A stretch of DNA of 64,000 nt from Pedobacter frigiditerrae (GCF_004331645.1 NZ_SJSK01000001.1:186001-250000); one strand, 5' to 3'. Positions 1-9,339 are shown, numbered from the stretch's first letter. A program made the numbers and translations. The notes: generated by a model from the sequence alone, not told the origin.

Positions 1-2452
1 TACGTTTTGCATAAATAACCGTACGTTGCGAGTTCATTACATCATCATACTCTAACAAACGTTTACGAACACCAAAATTGTTCTCTTCTACTTTTTTCTG
101 AGCACGCTCAATAGAATTGGTAATCATTGAATGTTGAATTACTTCTCCATCTTCGATACCCATTTTAACCATGATATTAGAAATACGCTCTGAACCAAAT
201 AAACGCATCAGGTTATCTTCTAATGAAACGAAGAACTGTGAAGTTCCTGGGTCACCTTGACGACCCGCACGACCACGTAACTGTCTGTCTACACGACGAG
301 ATTCATGACGTTCGGTACCTACAATTGCTAAACCACCAGCTTCTTTAACGCCTGGGCCTAATTTGATATCTGTACCACGACCAGCCATGTTTGTTGCTAT
401 AGTTACCGTTCCTGCCTGACCAGCTTCTGCAACAATATCTGCTTCTTTTTGATGCATTTTAGCATTTAACACATTGTGTTTAATACCACGAAGTTTAAGC
501 ATACGGCTTAACAATTCAGAAATCTCAACCGATGTTGTACCTACCAAAACTGGGCGCCCAGCTTCTGTTAGTTTTACGATTTCCTCTGCAACTGCATTAT
601 ATTTTTCGCGAATGGTACGATAAACATAATCTTGCTCATCTTTACGAGCCATTACACGATTGGTAGGAATTTCTACCACATCTAATTTATAAATTGACCA
701 GAACTCGCCAGCCTCTGTAGTTGCCGTACCCGTCATGCCACAAAGTTTGTGGTACATACGGAAGAAGTTTTGCAAAGTGACAGTTGCATAAGTTTGCGAA
801 GCATCTTCTACTTTCACATTCTCTTTAGCCTCAATTGCTTGATGCAAACCATCAGAGTAACGACGACCATCCATGATACGGCCAGTCTGCTCATCTACGA
901 TTTTAATTTTACCTTCATCGATGATATATTCTACATCAATTTCAAATAAAGTGTAAGCTTTTAACAATTGATTTACCGAGTGAATACGTTCTGCTTTAAC
1001 AGAATAATCACGCATCAGGGCATCTTTTTGAGCAATTTTCTCTTCGCTGCTTAAATCAGATTTTTCAATCTCAGCAATTGCTGTACCTACATCTGGCAAG
1101 ATAAAGAAGTTTGCATCTTCGCCCTGTTGGGTAATTAACTCAATACCTTTTTCTGTTAACTCAACTTGGTTGTTTTTTTCATCAATATAGAAGAATAACT
1201 CAGAATCTACCTTAGGCATATTCTTAGATTGGTCTGCCATGTAATGATTTTCTGTTTTCAATAAAGTCTGCCTTACGCTTCCCTCGCTTAAAAACTTAAT
1301 TAAGGCTTTACTTTTTGGTAAACCACGGTGCGCACGTAATAATGCTAAGCCACCTTCACCTTCTTCGGTTCCAGTTTTACCATCATTTATTAATTTTTTC
1401 GCTTCATTTAATGCTGATGAAACAAAGGTTTTTTGGGCATTAACCAAACGCTCAATACGAGGTTTTAATTCGTGAAATTCATGTTGGTCTCCAAAAGGAA
1501 CCGGACCAGAAATAATCAATGGTGTACGAGCATCATCAATTAATACTGAATCGACCTCATCTACCATCGCAAAGTGCAATTTGCGTTGCACCAGTTGATC
1601 TGGTGTTTGAGACATGTTATCACGCAAATAATCGAAACCAAATTCGTTATTTGTACCGTAGGTAATATCGGCTAAATAAGCATCTCTACGTTGTTGCGAA
1701 TTAGGTTCGTGTTTGTCGATACAGTCGACCTTTAAACCATGGAACTCAAACAAAGGTCCGTTCCACTCACTATCACGGCGAGCTAGGTAATCATTTACGG
1801 TTACAATGTGAACCCCTTGACCGGCTAAAGCATTTAAATAAGCAGGTAATGTACTTACCAAGGTTTTGCCCTCTCCAGTTGCCATCTCGGCAATTTTACC
1901 ACTATTTAAAACCATACCACCTATTAACTGCACATCGTAGTGAACCATATTCCAAAGAACTTCTGTTCCAGATGCATCCCATTTGTTAGCCCAAAGCGCT
2001 TTATCGCCAACAATTTTCACATTGCTTTTGCGAGCTGCATAATCTCTATCAAATTGTGTTGCGGTAACTTCTAAATTCTCATTTTCGCTTAAACGACGAG
2101 AAGTTTCTTTAATGGTAGCAAAGGCTGATGGCATAATTTGCAACAACACTTTTTCTAACTCAACATCACGTTCTTTACCTAATGCGTCAACCTCATCATA
2201 CATCGCTGTTTTCTCTTGCAATGATAATTCTTGATTTTCTGCCGCAATTTTAATATCAGCTATTTTAGTGTCAATATCAGATAATGCATCAGCAATTGTT
2301 GCTTTAAATTCAGTTGTTTTTTGACGTAAATCATCATTACTTAATGATGAAAGCTTTGCGTACTCTTCATTTATTTGTTGTACTAAAGGCTGTAATGCTT
2401 TAATATCTCTTTCTGATTTGCTTCCAAATATCTTGGCTAAAAATCCTAACAT
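1..2452 (-). CDS. secA: Preprotein translocase ATPase SecA (partial, C-terminus beyond window)
   Basis: SecA is the cytoplasmic ATPase that drives unfolded preproteins through SecYEG. The minus-strand frame is open from an ATG at 2452 to the window edge and gives 817 residues; Bacteroidota SecA usually has about 1100, so the C-terminal scaffold, wing and tail are missing here. Visible motifs are Walker A MATGEGKT near residue 190, the DEVDS Walker B near 298, and the helicase segments [10 protein letters not shown] and [13 protein letters not shown]. The start is well defined because the protein opens with MLGFLAKIF, as expected for the family. The sequence upstream is AT-rich, with repeated ACAATTAA-like words but no clear TAnnTTTG element. 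Identification is certain from the sequence itself. Confidence 0.98.
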   Translation of the reverse strand, partial: MLGFLAKIFGSKSERDIKALQPLVQQINEEYAKLSSLSNDDLRQKTTEFKATIADALSDIDTKIADIKIAAENQELSLQEKTAMYDEVDALGKERDVELEKVLLQIMPSAFATIKETSRRLSENENLEVTATQFDRDYAARKSNVKIVGDKALWANKWDASGTEVLWNMVHYDVQLIGGMVLNSGKIAEMATGEGKTLVSTLPAYLNALAGQGVHIVTVNDYLARRDSEWNGPLFEFHGLKVDCIDKHEPNSQQRRDAYLADITYGTNNEFGFDYLRDNMSQTPDQLVQRKLHFAMVDEVDSVLIDDARTPLIISGPVPFGDQHEFHELKPRIERLVNAQKTFVSSALNEAKKLINDGKTGTEEGEGGLALLRAHRGLPKSKALIKFLSEGSVRQTLLKTENHYMADQSKNMPKVDSELFFYIDEKNNQVELTEKGIELITQQGEDANFFILPDVGTAIAEIEKSDLSSEEKIAQKDALMRDYSVKAERIHSVNQLLKAYTLFEIDVEYIIDEGKIKIVDEQTGRIMDGRRYSDGLHQAIEAKENVKVEDASQTYATVTLQNFFRMYHKLCGMTGTATTEAGEFWSIYKLDVVEIPTNRVMARKDEQDYVYRTIREKYNAVAEEIVKLTEAGRPVLVGTTSVEISELLSRMLKLRGIKHNVLNAKMHQKEADIVAEAGQAGTVTIATNMAGRGTDIKLGPGVKEAGGLAIVGTERHESRRVDRQLRGRAGRQGDPGTSQFFVSLEDNLMRLFGSERISNIMVKMGIEDGEVIQHSMITNSIERAQKKVEENNFGVRKRLLEYDDVMNSQRTVIYAKR

Positions 2453-2691
2453 GTTTTATTTATTGTTAATTGTTAAATTGTTTTATTGTTGTAAGGTTAA
2501 TGATAGCCCTATAAGTTAAGAGACCATTAGCTCCTTCATATTTCATCAGTCGTAAATCGTAATTCAAAAATCGTAAATCAGAATTACAACAACCAAGCCA
2601 TTGCTTAATACTAAGCCAACTTGGCAGTTAAGGAATAAAATCCCTTTCCCTCATCAGATTGATGGGGATTTATATAATAAATGGGGAATTA

Positions 2692-2994
2692 TTAAGGGCT
2701 ATTGTTTTTTGGCTTTTTCCTAATCGTTAAATCTGCAACGATGTGGTTATATGCGATGTGTTTTGCAACTTTAATTTCTGGCATGATGCCAATTAAAGTC
2801 AATTCACTATAGGATAGAAAAAATGGATTTCTTTGTTCTTTATGCTGATTAGCATCTACACTTACTACGTGCGAATCAATTTCTGTTTTATTGCAATAAC
2901 GCTCTGTTAATAGTTTTAACCTACCAACATCTTCTGCTTTTGCGAGATGGGTAAGGCTAAAAAAAACTAGCGATATGGCTACAACGTGTTTCAT
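2692..2994 (-). CDS. Small exported protein of unknown function
   Basis: A 100-residue protein that I do not recognise. Residues 1-20 form a good Sec signal peptide (basic start, hydrophobic core, AKA cleavage site), so the mature product of about 80 residues should be periplasmic or secreted. The mature part is basic at its end (RKKPKNN) and contains a single cysteine, so no disulfide is expected within the chain. A TAGATTTG promoter element ends 9 bases before the ATG, which supports a real, separately transcribed gene. It lies between secA and a divergent small lipoprotein-like gene and shares no obvious function with either. Confidence 0.6.
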   Translation of the reverse strand: MKHVVAISLVFFSLTHLAKAEDVGRLKLLTERYCNKTEIDSHVVSVDANQHKEQRNPFFLSYSELTLIGIMPEIKVAKHIAYNHIVADLTIRKKPKNNSP

Positions 2995-3002
2995 TCTTGC
3001 GG

Positions 3003-3010
3003 CAAATCTA
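3003..3010 (-). promoter_or_regulatory. Bacteroidota -7 promoter element (TAGATTTG)
   Basis: The minus-strand word TAGATTTG matches the TAnnTTTG -7 consensus of the Bacteroidota primary sigma factor and lies 8 bases before the ATG at 2994. The transcript leader would be only a few bases long. Confidence 0.45.
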
Positions 3011-3173
3011 ATTTTAATCTTTTACATACAGAAATTTGAACCTATTAAATATTTCTTTAGACCTGTTTATTAATTATTAACCAATATCAGCTAATGATAC
3101 TGATAAACCAGACCGCCAAATATTTTAATCAAACAATATAACTAACTTTAAACCAACCGAAAAACTCCAAATA

Positions 3174-3704
3174 ATGAAAACCATTAAATCTCGATTTTTG
3201 CTTTTTTCATTATGCATATTGTTTTTATGTAGCTCAAAATGCAAAGACAAATTTACGCTAAACCTAATTAAAGAAGAACTACCCGCAATTACTCAAACGG
3301 GTGCTAACACATTTGGCTTTCTATTAAATGGAGATGTTTGGCTACCAAAGGCCGCATTACTTCAGCAAAAATTAGACCTTTCTTATGATCCCAATTACAA
3401 AGGAGGCACATTGAATATTATCGCTAAAAGATATTTATCTTCTACAGATATGATGGAATTAAGTATAGGATTAATAGGAGTTGATAAACCAGGCAAGTAT
3501 GACTTTTCAAATAATGGTGTTATTTATAGGGATCAAAAATCATCTTGTTACTATTTTGACAACAGAATTGTATCTGGCTCAATAACCATTACCAAAATAG
3601 ATTTGACAAAATTCATCTCTGGTACATTTGAATTTAAGTTAGAAAAACAGAGCTGCTCTATCATAAATGCTACTCAAGGTCGTTTCGACTTAAAAATCGA
3701 GTAA
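3174..3704 (+). CDS. Exported protein, DUF6252-like
   Basis: A 176-residue protein with an N-terminal hydrophobic signal ending in LFLCSSKC, which could be a lipoprotein signal though the lipobox is not canonical. The stretch ITQTGANTFGFLLNGDVWLP is typical of a family of small Bacteroidota exported proteins that I associate with DUF6252; that label is from memory. The remainder alternates beta-strand-like segments (LNIIAKR, MELSIGLIG, SITITKIDL, GTFEFKLE) ending with QGRFDLKI, consistent with an all-beta fold. No function is known. The upstream region has only a weak promoter-like TAACTTTA. It stands alone ahead of the LytTR operator at 3766. Confidence 0.65.
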   Translation: MKTIKSRFLLFSLCILFLCSSKCKDKFTLNLIKEELPAITQTGANTFGFLLNGDVWLPKAALLQQKLDLSYDPNYKGGTLNIIAKRYLSSTDMMELSIGLIGVDKPGKYDFSNNGVIYRDQKSSCYYFDNRIVSGSITITKIDLTKFISGTFEFKLEKQSCSIINATQGRFDLKIE

Positions 3705-3765
3705 ACATCTAAGATATTCACTGAATAAAATCTACATATCATCAATGAAAAACTTCATTAAGATT

Positions 3766-3796
3766 TATCGACACATTAGCCTTTTTTACCGATACC
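3766..3796 (+). promoter_or_regulatory. Putative LytTR operator upstream of the two-component operon
   Basis: Two direct repeats, TATCGACACA at 3766-3775 and TACCGATACC at 3787-3796, start exactly 21 bp apart. LytTR-domain regulators bind pairs of roughly 9-bp direct repeats spaced two helical turns apart. The same pair with the same spacing recurs at 5711-5741 before the dioxygenase gene. The site ends 77 bp before the kinase start, suiting autoregulation. Confidence 0.55.
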
Positions 3797-3873
3797 TTTT
3801 AAATAGCCACTAGAAAATCTTCCAATTTTACATCTTCTACTTAAAGTTCATTTCAAAATTATGTCTAAATTGT

Positions 3874-4959
3874 ATGATGTTTAAAAGCCAGCGATTTTTT
3901 AAATCCTTACAATTATTAATCGTGGCATCGCTTTTAATACTGCCCTTATTAATTAGCGAAGAAGGTTTAAATAGCATAATAAGTACTAAAGCCGTTTTTA
4001 AGTATTCAATATTCTGCTTTATTTTTTTATCCATTCATTTTCTACATCGTTATTTATTATTCCCAAAGCTTTACGCAAGGCGAAAAACAATATTATACTT
4101 TACTAGCCTATTATTTATTCTGGCTGCATTAATTTTTACAAGGCCATTTGACCGCTTAATGTTTGAATTGAGGCCAAAGCCTAATCAGGTAGACGCCCCA
4201 AGAAGAGAACCCCCACACTCAACCGAAAATAGACCACCGATGGGAAATGAGAGAAGAAGTGGGCCAAAAATTGATGTTTTAAGCGTTTTTCTTTTTTTAA
4301 TCATCATCACTATTGAGGTAATTATTGAAACAAACAAGCAATTAAGCTTAACCACACAAAGAGCGATAAGTGCCGAAGCGCAAAAAACAGAAGCTGAACT
4401 TTCCTTTTTAAAAGCGCAGGTAAATCCTCATTTCTTGTTTAATACGTTAAATAACATTTACACGCTTGCCATTATTAAAGATGAAAATACAGCGCCTTCT
4501 ATTATGAAGCTGTCGAACATTATGCGTTACATTACAGATGAGGCGGGCAATGAATTTGTAAGCCTAAGAAACGAGGTTGATTGCATAGAAGATTTCATCG
4601 CACTGCATAAATTAAGGTTAGGAAAAAAAACGACACTTAATTATGAAGTAAAAGGATTTTTAGATGCAGAAAAGAAGATAGCCCCTTTAATATTAATGGC
4701 TTTTGTAGAAAATGTTTTTAAATATGGCATTAGTAACCACAGCAGTAATAAATTAATTATCAAATTAGCCATTGAGGATAACATTTTAAATCTACTCTGT
4801 CAAAATTCAATTTATCCTGATAAGAAAGACACTGAGAGAAGCGGTATAGGTTTAACAAATACCAAAAAGCGGTTAGATTATATTTATCCCAACAAACATA
4901 TATTAGAAATTAATGATGATGATAAATTGTTTACAGTTAAACTAACCATCCATTTATGA
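3874..4959 (+). CDS. LytS/YehU-type sensor histidine kinase
   Basis: Membrane sensor kinase that should phosphorylate the LytTR regulator encoded by the next gene. The first 150 residues contain about four hydrophobic membrane segments, with a Pro/Arg-rich extramembrane linker near residues 107-132. After a coiled-coil-like stretch comes the His_kinase signature QVNPHFLFNTLNNIY (about residues 181-195), where the histidine is the phospho-acceptor, then a degenerate HATPase region ending with RSGIGLTNTKKRL near 322. There is no large extracytoplasmic sensor domain, so the signal is probably sensed in or at the membrane. The gene overlaps the regulator gene by four bases (ATGA). Starting ATGs at 3874 and 3877 are both possible. 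Confidence 0.9.
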   Translation: MMFKSQRFFKSLQLLIVASLLILPLLISEEGLNSIISTKAVFKYSIFCFIFLSIHFLHRYLLFPKLYARRKTILYFTSLLFILAALIFTRPFDRLMFELRPKPNQVDAPRREPPHSTENRPPMGNERRSGPKIDVLSVFLFLIIITIEVIIETNKQLSLTTQRAISAEAQKTEAELSFLKAQVNPHFLFNTLNNIYTLAIIKDENTAPSIMKLSNIMRYITDEAGNEFVSLRNEVDCIEDFIALHKLRLGKKTTLNYEVKGFLDAEKKIAPLILMAFVENVFKYGISNHSSNKLIIKLAIEDNILNLLCQNSIYPDKKDTERSGIGLTNTKKRLDYIYPNKHILEINDDDKLFTVKLTIHL

Positions 4960-5663
4960 TGAGTAAAACATTACGTTGTGTTGTGGTAGACGATGAGCCT
5001 TTAGCCATAGAATTGATTAAAAGTTATATCGATGTTTCTCCCCAATTAACTTATCTAAATGATTTTGAAGATGCAATTGCTGCAGCTGAATATTTAAACC
5101 TAAACAAAGTTGATTTACTATTTCTAGATATTAATATGCCAGATATTTCTGGAATAGATTTATATCGGTCTTTAGTAGATAAACCAATGGTGATATTTAC
5201 AACGGCTTATAAAAATTATGCTTATGATGGTTTTGAACTAAACGCAATAGATTATCTCTTGAAACCTATTGAATATATCCGTTTTAAAAAAGCTGTAAAT
5301 AAAGCTTTTGAATATTTTCAGCATCAAAACAAAATAGAGGTAAATACTGATGAGAGTATTTTTGTTCACTCTGAATACAAACTCGTTAAAATAAACCTGA
5401 AGAACATTTTATACTTAGAGAGTTTGGAAGACTATGTTAAAATACACATGGTGGATGATACAATGATTTTAACCCTAATGCCTCTAAAGAAAATGATAGA
5501 AAAATTGCCAATTGATAAATTCAAGCGCATTCATAGAAGTTTTGTAGTGTCGGTTGCAAATGTTAAATCGGTATTAAATAGAAAGGCTAAATTAGCTACT
5601 GGCCAAGAACTACCAATAAGTGACACTTATGTAGATTTCATTAATGACTGGAAGAATCAGTAA
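4956..5663 (+). CDS. LytTR-family response regulator
   Basis: Transcription regulator with an N-terminal receiver domain and a C-terminal LytTR DNA-binding domain. The receiver shows the acidic pocket VVDDEP (D12, D13), phospho-acceptor D58 in LFLDINMP, and the conserved lysine in LLKPIEY. The LytTR domain runs from about residue 130 to the end, with the signatures ILYLESLEDYVKIH and FKRIHRSFVVS. It is translationally coupled to the kinase gene. The 21-bp-spaced repeats upstream of this operon and of the following dioxygenase gene are the natural candidates for its binding sites. Confidence 0.93.
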   Translation: MMSKTLRCVVVDDEPLAIELIKSYIDVSPQLTYLNDFEDAIAAAEYLNLNKVDLLFLDINMPDISGIDLYRSLVDKPMVIFTTAYKNYAYDGFELNAIDYLLKPIEYIRFKKAVNKAFEYFQHQNKIEVNTDESIFVHSEYKLVKINLKNILYLESLEDYVKIHMVDDTMILTLMPLKKMIEKLPIDKFKRIHRSFVVSVANVKSVLNRKAKLATGQELPISDTYVDFINDWKNQ

Positions 5664-5710
5664 TAAACTCATTTAAAACATTTTAACAAAAATTAACATC
5701 CCAATTAATT

Positions 5711-5741
5711 TATCGACACAAACAAGCTGCCTACCGACACA
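5711..5741 (+). promoter_or_regulatory. Putative LytTR operator upstream of the dioxygenase gene
   Basis: Direct repeats TATCGACACA at 5711-5720 and TACCGACACA at 5732-5741 start 21 bp apart, duplicating the architecture at 3766-3796. A promoter-like CATCTTTG lies at 5768-5775, about 26 bp beyond the second repeat, and the gene starts at 5806. This placement fits activation by the neighbouring LytTR regulator. Confidence 0.55.
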
Positions 5742-5805
5742 TTCTTGTTACAAAAAGATAAACACTCCATCTTTGGATTTGAATTAACTATTTAAATCTG
5801 TCAAA

Positions 5806-6528
5806 ATGGAAAGAAAAAACTTTTTAAGAAGCTTGGTAATTGGAGCAATTTCCACCCCTGTAATTTTAGAGGCTTGCAAGAAATCGAGTACAACAAGTTC
5901 AATTGGAACAACTACTACTCCAACAGGAGGTTCTTCTACTGCATCTTGTTCTGTTGCACCAACAGAAACGGAAGGCCCATTTCCAACACATACGCCATCT
6001 TCTTACGTTCGTAGCGACATAACAGATGGCAAAACCGGTTATAAATTAACTGCAAAAATTGTAATTGGCAACAGCAATAACAATTGTAATCCATTAGCTA
6101 ACGCGATTGTAGATATTTGGCATTGTGATGCAGAAGGAAATTACTCTGAATATGGTGGAAGTGGGATGCAAGCCACCAACTATCAATCCGTTCACTTTTT
6201 AAGAGGCAGACAAACTACTGATACAAATGGATTGGTAACTTTTACTTCTATCTTTCCGGGATGGTATAGTGGAAGAGCAACTCATATTCACGTTCACGTT
6301 TATAATGCCGCTGGCACATCTTTAAAAGTTACTCAAATTGCATTTCCAGAAGGTACTAGTTCTGCTGTTGCCGCTGTAAATGGCTATTCAAAAGGGATGA
6401 GTGGTTATACTTATAACAAATCTGATAACGTTTTTAGTGATGATAGCTCAGGAATTGAAATTGCAACAGTTACAGGTTCTACAACTGCAGGGTTTGTGTT
6501 GAATATGCAGATTAGTGTTCCAGCTTAA
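5806..6528 (+). CDS. Exported intradiol ring-cleavage dioxygenase-like lipoprotein
   Basis: A 240-residue member of the protocatechuate/catechol intradiol dioxygenase fold. It opens with a signal peptide carrying a lipobox-like LEAC (C24) and a basic start with an RK pair, followed by a Ser/Thr/Gly-rich linker, so it is probably a surface or periplasmic lipoprotein. The iron ligands expected for the family are present: a tyrosine in DIWHCDAEGNYSEY (about 103-116), then Tyr and two His in GWYSGRATHIHVH (about 152-164). TETEGPFP is the usual N-terminal strand motif. The substrate of these exported versions is unknown; aromatic catabolism genes are absent nearby. The putative LytTR operator upstream suggests control by the two-component system. 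Confidence 0.85.
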   Translation: MERKNFLRSLVIGAISTPVILEACKKSSTTSSIGTTTTPTGGSSTASCSVAPTETEGPFPTHTPSSYVRSDITDGKTGYKLTAKIVIGNSNNNCNPLANAIVDIWHCDAEGNYSEYGGSGMQATNYQSVHFLRGRQTTDTNGLVTFTSIFPGWYSGRATHIHVHVYNAAGTSLKVTQIAFPEGTSSAVAAVNGYSKGMSGYTYNKSDNVFSDDSSGIEIATVTGSTTAGFVLNMQISVPA

Positions 6529-6596
6529 TAAAATATTTGTTTGGTTAGTTAAAGGTGTTGGTTCTCATTCCAGCATCTTTTTTAATTAATTACAAT

Positions 6597-7091
6597 ATGG
6601 AAAAACGCATCATCACTCTGTGCTACAGGAAAATAATTGATATAAACTGTACAAAAGCTTGGGATAAGTTAGTATTTGAAGATTCTTACCAAGAGTTTAA
6701 ACTGCAAGCTCAATTTTATAATCAAGATAAAAAATATAACACCTTTTCTGAGCTCATCTACAATGTAAAAGGCTCAGAAAAGCTTCATTTTTTGGTAAGT
6801 GGAGCAATTATAGATTATTTAAGACAGTTAAATGATGTTATTCCCGAAATTGCAAATAACATTGGTAAGCCATTTTTAACTTTTAAGCAATTCAAGTTTG
6901 AAATTATAAACTCTGATTTAAGGAATATCGACAAACACGTTATTGCTATCAATTTTTATTCGGAACCATTAATTTGGCATGACACCATTGCATCTTATTT
7001 ATTGACTTCTCCATTAACAGCAACTGAGGGTGATATGTTGACAGATATGTTTGCCATTCAGCCTTTCTTAACTATACATTCTATAAAATGA
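6597..7091 (+). CDS. Conserved hypothetical protein paired with pirin-like cupin
   Basis: A 164-residue protein of unknown function. The open frame extends upstream to a GTG at 6555, but the ATG at 6597 (MEKRIITLCYRK) is preferred because the extension looks untranslated. There is no signal peptide, membrane segment or recognised motif; the composition suggests a soluble alpha/beta protein. It overlaps the next gene by four bases (ATGA), so the two are co-translated and probably work together. It starts 69 bases after the dioxygenase stop, with no clear terminator between, so read-through from that gene is possible. Confidence 0.7.
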   Translation: MEKRIITLCYRKIIDINCTKAWDKLVFEDSYQEFKLQAQFYNQDKKYNTFSELIYNVKGSEKLHFLVSGAIIDYLRQLNDVIPEIANNIGKPFLTFKQFKFEIINSDLRNIDKHVIAINFYSEPLIWHDTIASYLLTSPLTATEGDMLTDMFAIQPFLTIHSIK

Positions 7092-7777
7092 TGATGAAAT
7101 CTGTATCAAAAGGTAAGATATTTCTCGCTGACCAAAGAGGTTTAAAAGAAACCAATAAAATAAAAAGGTATAGCACATTCAATTTTGAAGGTTTTAAAAC
7201 TCCTGATAAAACATCAGTTGGTAAACTTTACATGTTAAATGATGAGATGTTGGCTGGTTATCAAAAAACTTGTTTTGAAGTAGATAGGGATAGTTACATT
7301 ATCATTTTACCAATTACAGGCGCAGTTAATTATTTAGACGATAGTGAAAATGAAACTGATGTAGATGTTGAAGAAGCTGTTATTGTATATGTAGAACAAG
7401 GTGCAAATATTACCTTAAGTAATCCATTTGAGAGTAATATCGTAAATTATTTATGCATTGGTATTGATGCGCAAGAGCCGATGGAAAACAACCCACAGTT
7501 TTCTAGTTTCGATTTATCCATTAAAAATAAGTTACATAAAATTAATGTTATTGAAGTTCCTTTTATTTTAAATATTGGAAGATTTGATGGCAGAAAAGAA
7601 GTTAATTACAATTTAAATAAATCAGCCAAGCTGTTTGCCTTTGTAATTACAGGTGCATTTGAAGTTGATGGAAGGTTACTCCATGAAAAAGATGGTTTAG
7701 CGCTATGGAATACTGAAGAAATTGAATTGGAAGCGTTAAGCAATAATGCTGTTATTTTAGTTATTGAGCTTAATTAG
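7088..7777 (+). CDS. Pirin-like bicupin protein lacking metal ligands
   Basis: A 229-residue cytoplasmic protein resembling the pirin/YhaK bicupins, as judged from the opening KIFLADQRGLKETNKIKRYSTFNFEGF, the counterpart of the RGxxxxxWxxSYHTFSF signature. In pirins that region supplies the metal-binding HxH pair; here the corresponding positions are Ser and Asn, and I see no replacement histidines in the first cupin, so it is probably metal-free. The second half carries a second cupin-like barrel near residues 155-229. It is translationally coupled to the preceding unknown gene. Quercetinase activity should not be assumed. A binding or regulatory role is inference. Confidence 0.65.
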   Translation: MMMKSVSKGKIFLADQRGLKETNKIKRYSTFNFEGFKTPDKTSVGKLYMLNDEMLAGYQKTCFEVDRDSYIIILPITGAVNYLDDSENETDVDVEEAVIVYVEQGANITLSNPFESNIVNYLCIGIDAQEPMENNPQFSSFDLSIKNKLHKINVIEVPFILNIGRFDGRKEVNYNLNKSAKLFAFVITGAFEVDGRLLHEKDGLALWNTEEIELEALSNNAVILVIELN

Positions 7778-7806
7778 TATCAAGTAGTAAGTATCGAGTA
7801 TCAAGA
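7775..7806 (+). repeat. Dispersed 32-bp repeat, copy 1
   Basis: A 32-bp segment built from the word AGTATCAAGTA repeated with variation. It overlaps the stop codon of the pirin-like gene. A second copy in inverted orientation lies at 21951-21982 and matches at 29 of 32 positions by eye. Confidence 0.7.
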
Positions 7807-7911
7807 TTTCACTCAACTTCAATAAAAAATCTGCGGCCAACTCAATCCTATCTCAAAATTCAAAAACTGATATTAATGTGAAAATCATCCTAAACGGTAT
7901 GAGCATATTAT

Positions 7912-7919
7912 TATCTTTG
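7912..7919 (+). promoter_or_regulatory. -7 promoter element of purD (TATCTTTG)
   Basis: TATCTTTG fits the TAnnTTTG consensus and ends five bases before the purD ATG at 7925, so the mRNA would be leaderless or nearly so. No good -33 TTTG lies at the usual 19-21 bp distance. Confidence 0.45.
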
Positions 7920-7924
7920 CTTCC

Positions 7925-9196
7925 ATGAATATTCTATTGTTAGGTTCTGGCGGAAGAGAATGTGCTTTTGCTTGGAAAATGAGCCAATCTGCTCACTGCT
8001 CAAAATTATTTATCGCTCCTGGTAATGCAGGTACAGGTGCTTATGGCAAAAATGTAAACATCAATCCAAATGATTTTGAAGCTGTAAAAGCATTTGCTTT
8101 AAAAGAAGGTATTGAACTTTTAGTGGTTGGACCAGAAGAGCCTTTAGTAAATGGCATTCATGATTTTTTTGCAAATGATGAAGCTTTAGCAAACATTCCA
8201 GTTATCGGACCTAAAAAAGAAGGTGCAATTTTAGAAGGCAGCAAAGATTTTTCTAAACAGTTTATGGAGCGCCATGGCATTCCTACGGCAGCTTCCAAAT
8301 CTTTCACTAATGAAAACTTAGCAGAAGGATTAGCTTATTTACAAAATCACGCTACACCAATCGTGTTAAAAGCTGATGGCTTGGCTGCTGGTAAAGGTGT
8401 TTTAATTTTAGATAATGTTGCAGAAGCGCAAGAAGAATTAAAACTAATGTTAGGTGGTAAGTTCGGCAATGCCGGAAGCACTGTAGTTATTGAAGAATTT
8501 TTAGCTGGAATTGAACTTTCAGTTTTTGTACTAAGCGACGGGAAAAACTATGTGATTTTGCCAGAGGCGAAAGATTATAAAAGAATCGGCCAAGGCGATA
8601 CGGGTTTAAATACTGGCGGAATGGGTTCAGTTTCTCCAGTTCCTTTTGCTAACGAAGATTTCATGGCCGAAGTTAAAAGAGACATCATTCAACCAACAAT
8701 TGATGGTTTATTAAAAGATAACATTGATTACACCGGTTTCATTTTCTTCGGCTTAATTAAAGTTGGAGATAAACCTTATGTAATAGAGTACAACTGCCGA
8801 ATGGGCGACCCAGAAACCGAGAGTGTAATCCCTAGAATAGAAAGCGATTTAGTGGAGTTATTTATCGCCTGTGCGGATAAAAAATTAGACACTTATCAGT
8901 TGTCAATTAGTCCTAAAAATGCAGCAACTGTAATGATTGTTGCTGGTGGTTATCCTGGAGATTATGAAAAAGGAAAAGCAATATCTGGCATTGAGAACTT
9001 ACGTAATTCATTAGCTTTCCATGCTGGAACAACGTTAGAAGGTGGACAAGTTAAAACCAATGGCGGGAGGGTAATTGCAATTACCAGTTTACAAGACGAC
9101 CAGTTTACCGCATTGCAATGTGCAACAGGAGATGCAGGTCGCATCTATTTTGACGGCAAATATTTTAGAGAAGATATCGGTTTTGATTTGATGTAA
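7925..9196 (+). CDS. purD: Phosphoribosylamine-glycine ligase (GAR synthetase)
   Basis: PurD catalyses the ATP-dependent joining of glycine to 5-phosphoribosylamine in purine biosynthesis. The 423-residue length is normal for the family. The N-terminal Rossmann-like start MNILLLGSGGRECAFAW, the ATP-grasp segment VLKADGLAAGKGVLI, the loop KRIGQGDTGLNTGGMGS and the metal-binding stretch EYNCRMGDPETE are all present. It is a single gene with its own promoter element directly before the ATG and a strong hairpin terminator at 9287-9325. No other pur genes are in the window. Confidence 0.98.
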   Translation: MNILLLGSGGRECAFAWKMSQSAHCSKLFIAPGNAGTGAYGKNVNINPNDFEAVKAFALKEGIELLVVGPEEPLVNGIHDFFANDEALANIPVIGPKKEGAILEGSKDFSKQFMERHGIPTAASKSFTNENLAEGLAYLQNHATPIVLKADGLAAGKGVLILDNVAEAQEELKLMLGGKFGNAGSTVVIEEFLAGIELSVFVLSDGKNYVILPEAKDYKRIGQGDTGLNTGGMGSVSPVPFANEDFMAEVKRDIIQPTIDGLLKDNIDYTGFIFFGLIKVGDKPYVIEYNCRMGDPETESVIPRIESDLVELFIACADKKLDTYQLSISPKNAATVMIVAGGYPGDYEKGKAISGIENLRNSLAFHAGTTLEGGQVKTNGGRVIAITSLQDDQFTALQCATGDAGRIYFDGKYFREDIGFDLM

Positions 9197-9209
9197 GCGC
9201 GTATCCTCC

Positions 9210-9275
9210 TCATATCGACGAAAGGAGATATCAATATGTTTTATTTCCTAGATTTCTCCCAAAGGTCGAAATGAC
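9210..9275. repeat. REP-like inverted repeat after purD
   Basis: Imperfect inverted repeat: TCATATCGACGAAAGGAGAT on the left pairs with a right arm containing TTTCTCCCAAAGGTCGAAATGA. It belongs to the same degenerate family as the element at 51466-51570. Confidence 0.5.
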
Positions 9276-9286
9276 GGTTTTTATAT

Positions 9287-9325
9287 AACAGAAAAGGCTT
9301 CGAGATACTCGAAGCCTTTTCTGTT
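9287..9325. terminator. Bidirectional terminator between purD and the thioredoxin gene
   Basis: Perfect 18-bp arms (9287-9304 and 9308-9325) around a 3-base loop, with A-rich sequence on one side and T-rich TTTATTTT on the other. It can end both the plus-strand purD transcript and the minus-strand transcript of the 9340-10494 gene. Confidence 0.85.
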
Positions 9326-9339
9326 TATTTTAAGATGAA

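Noticed and set aside
749..949. Open frame of 66 codons on the plus strand inside secA
   Set aside because: It is antisense to a highly conserved coding region and has no recognisable protein features.
5668..5805. Riboswitch or attenuator before the dioxygenase gene
   Set aside because: The only structure seen is the direct-repeat pair, which fits a protein operator; no stem-loop with a T-run is present.
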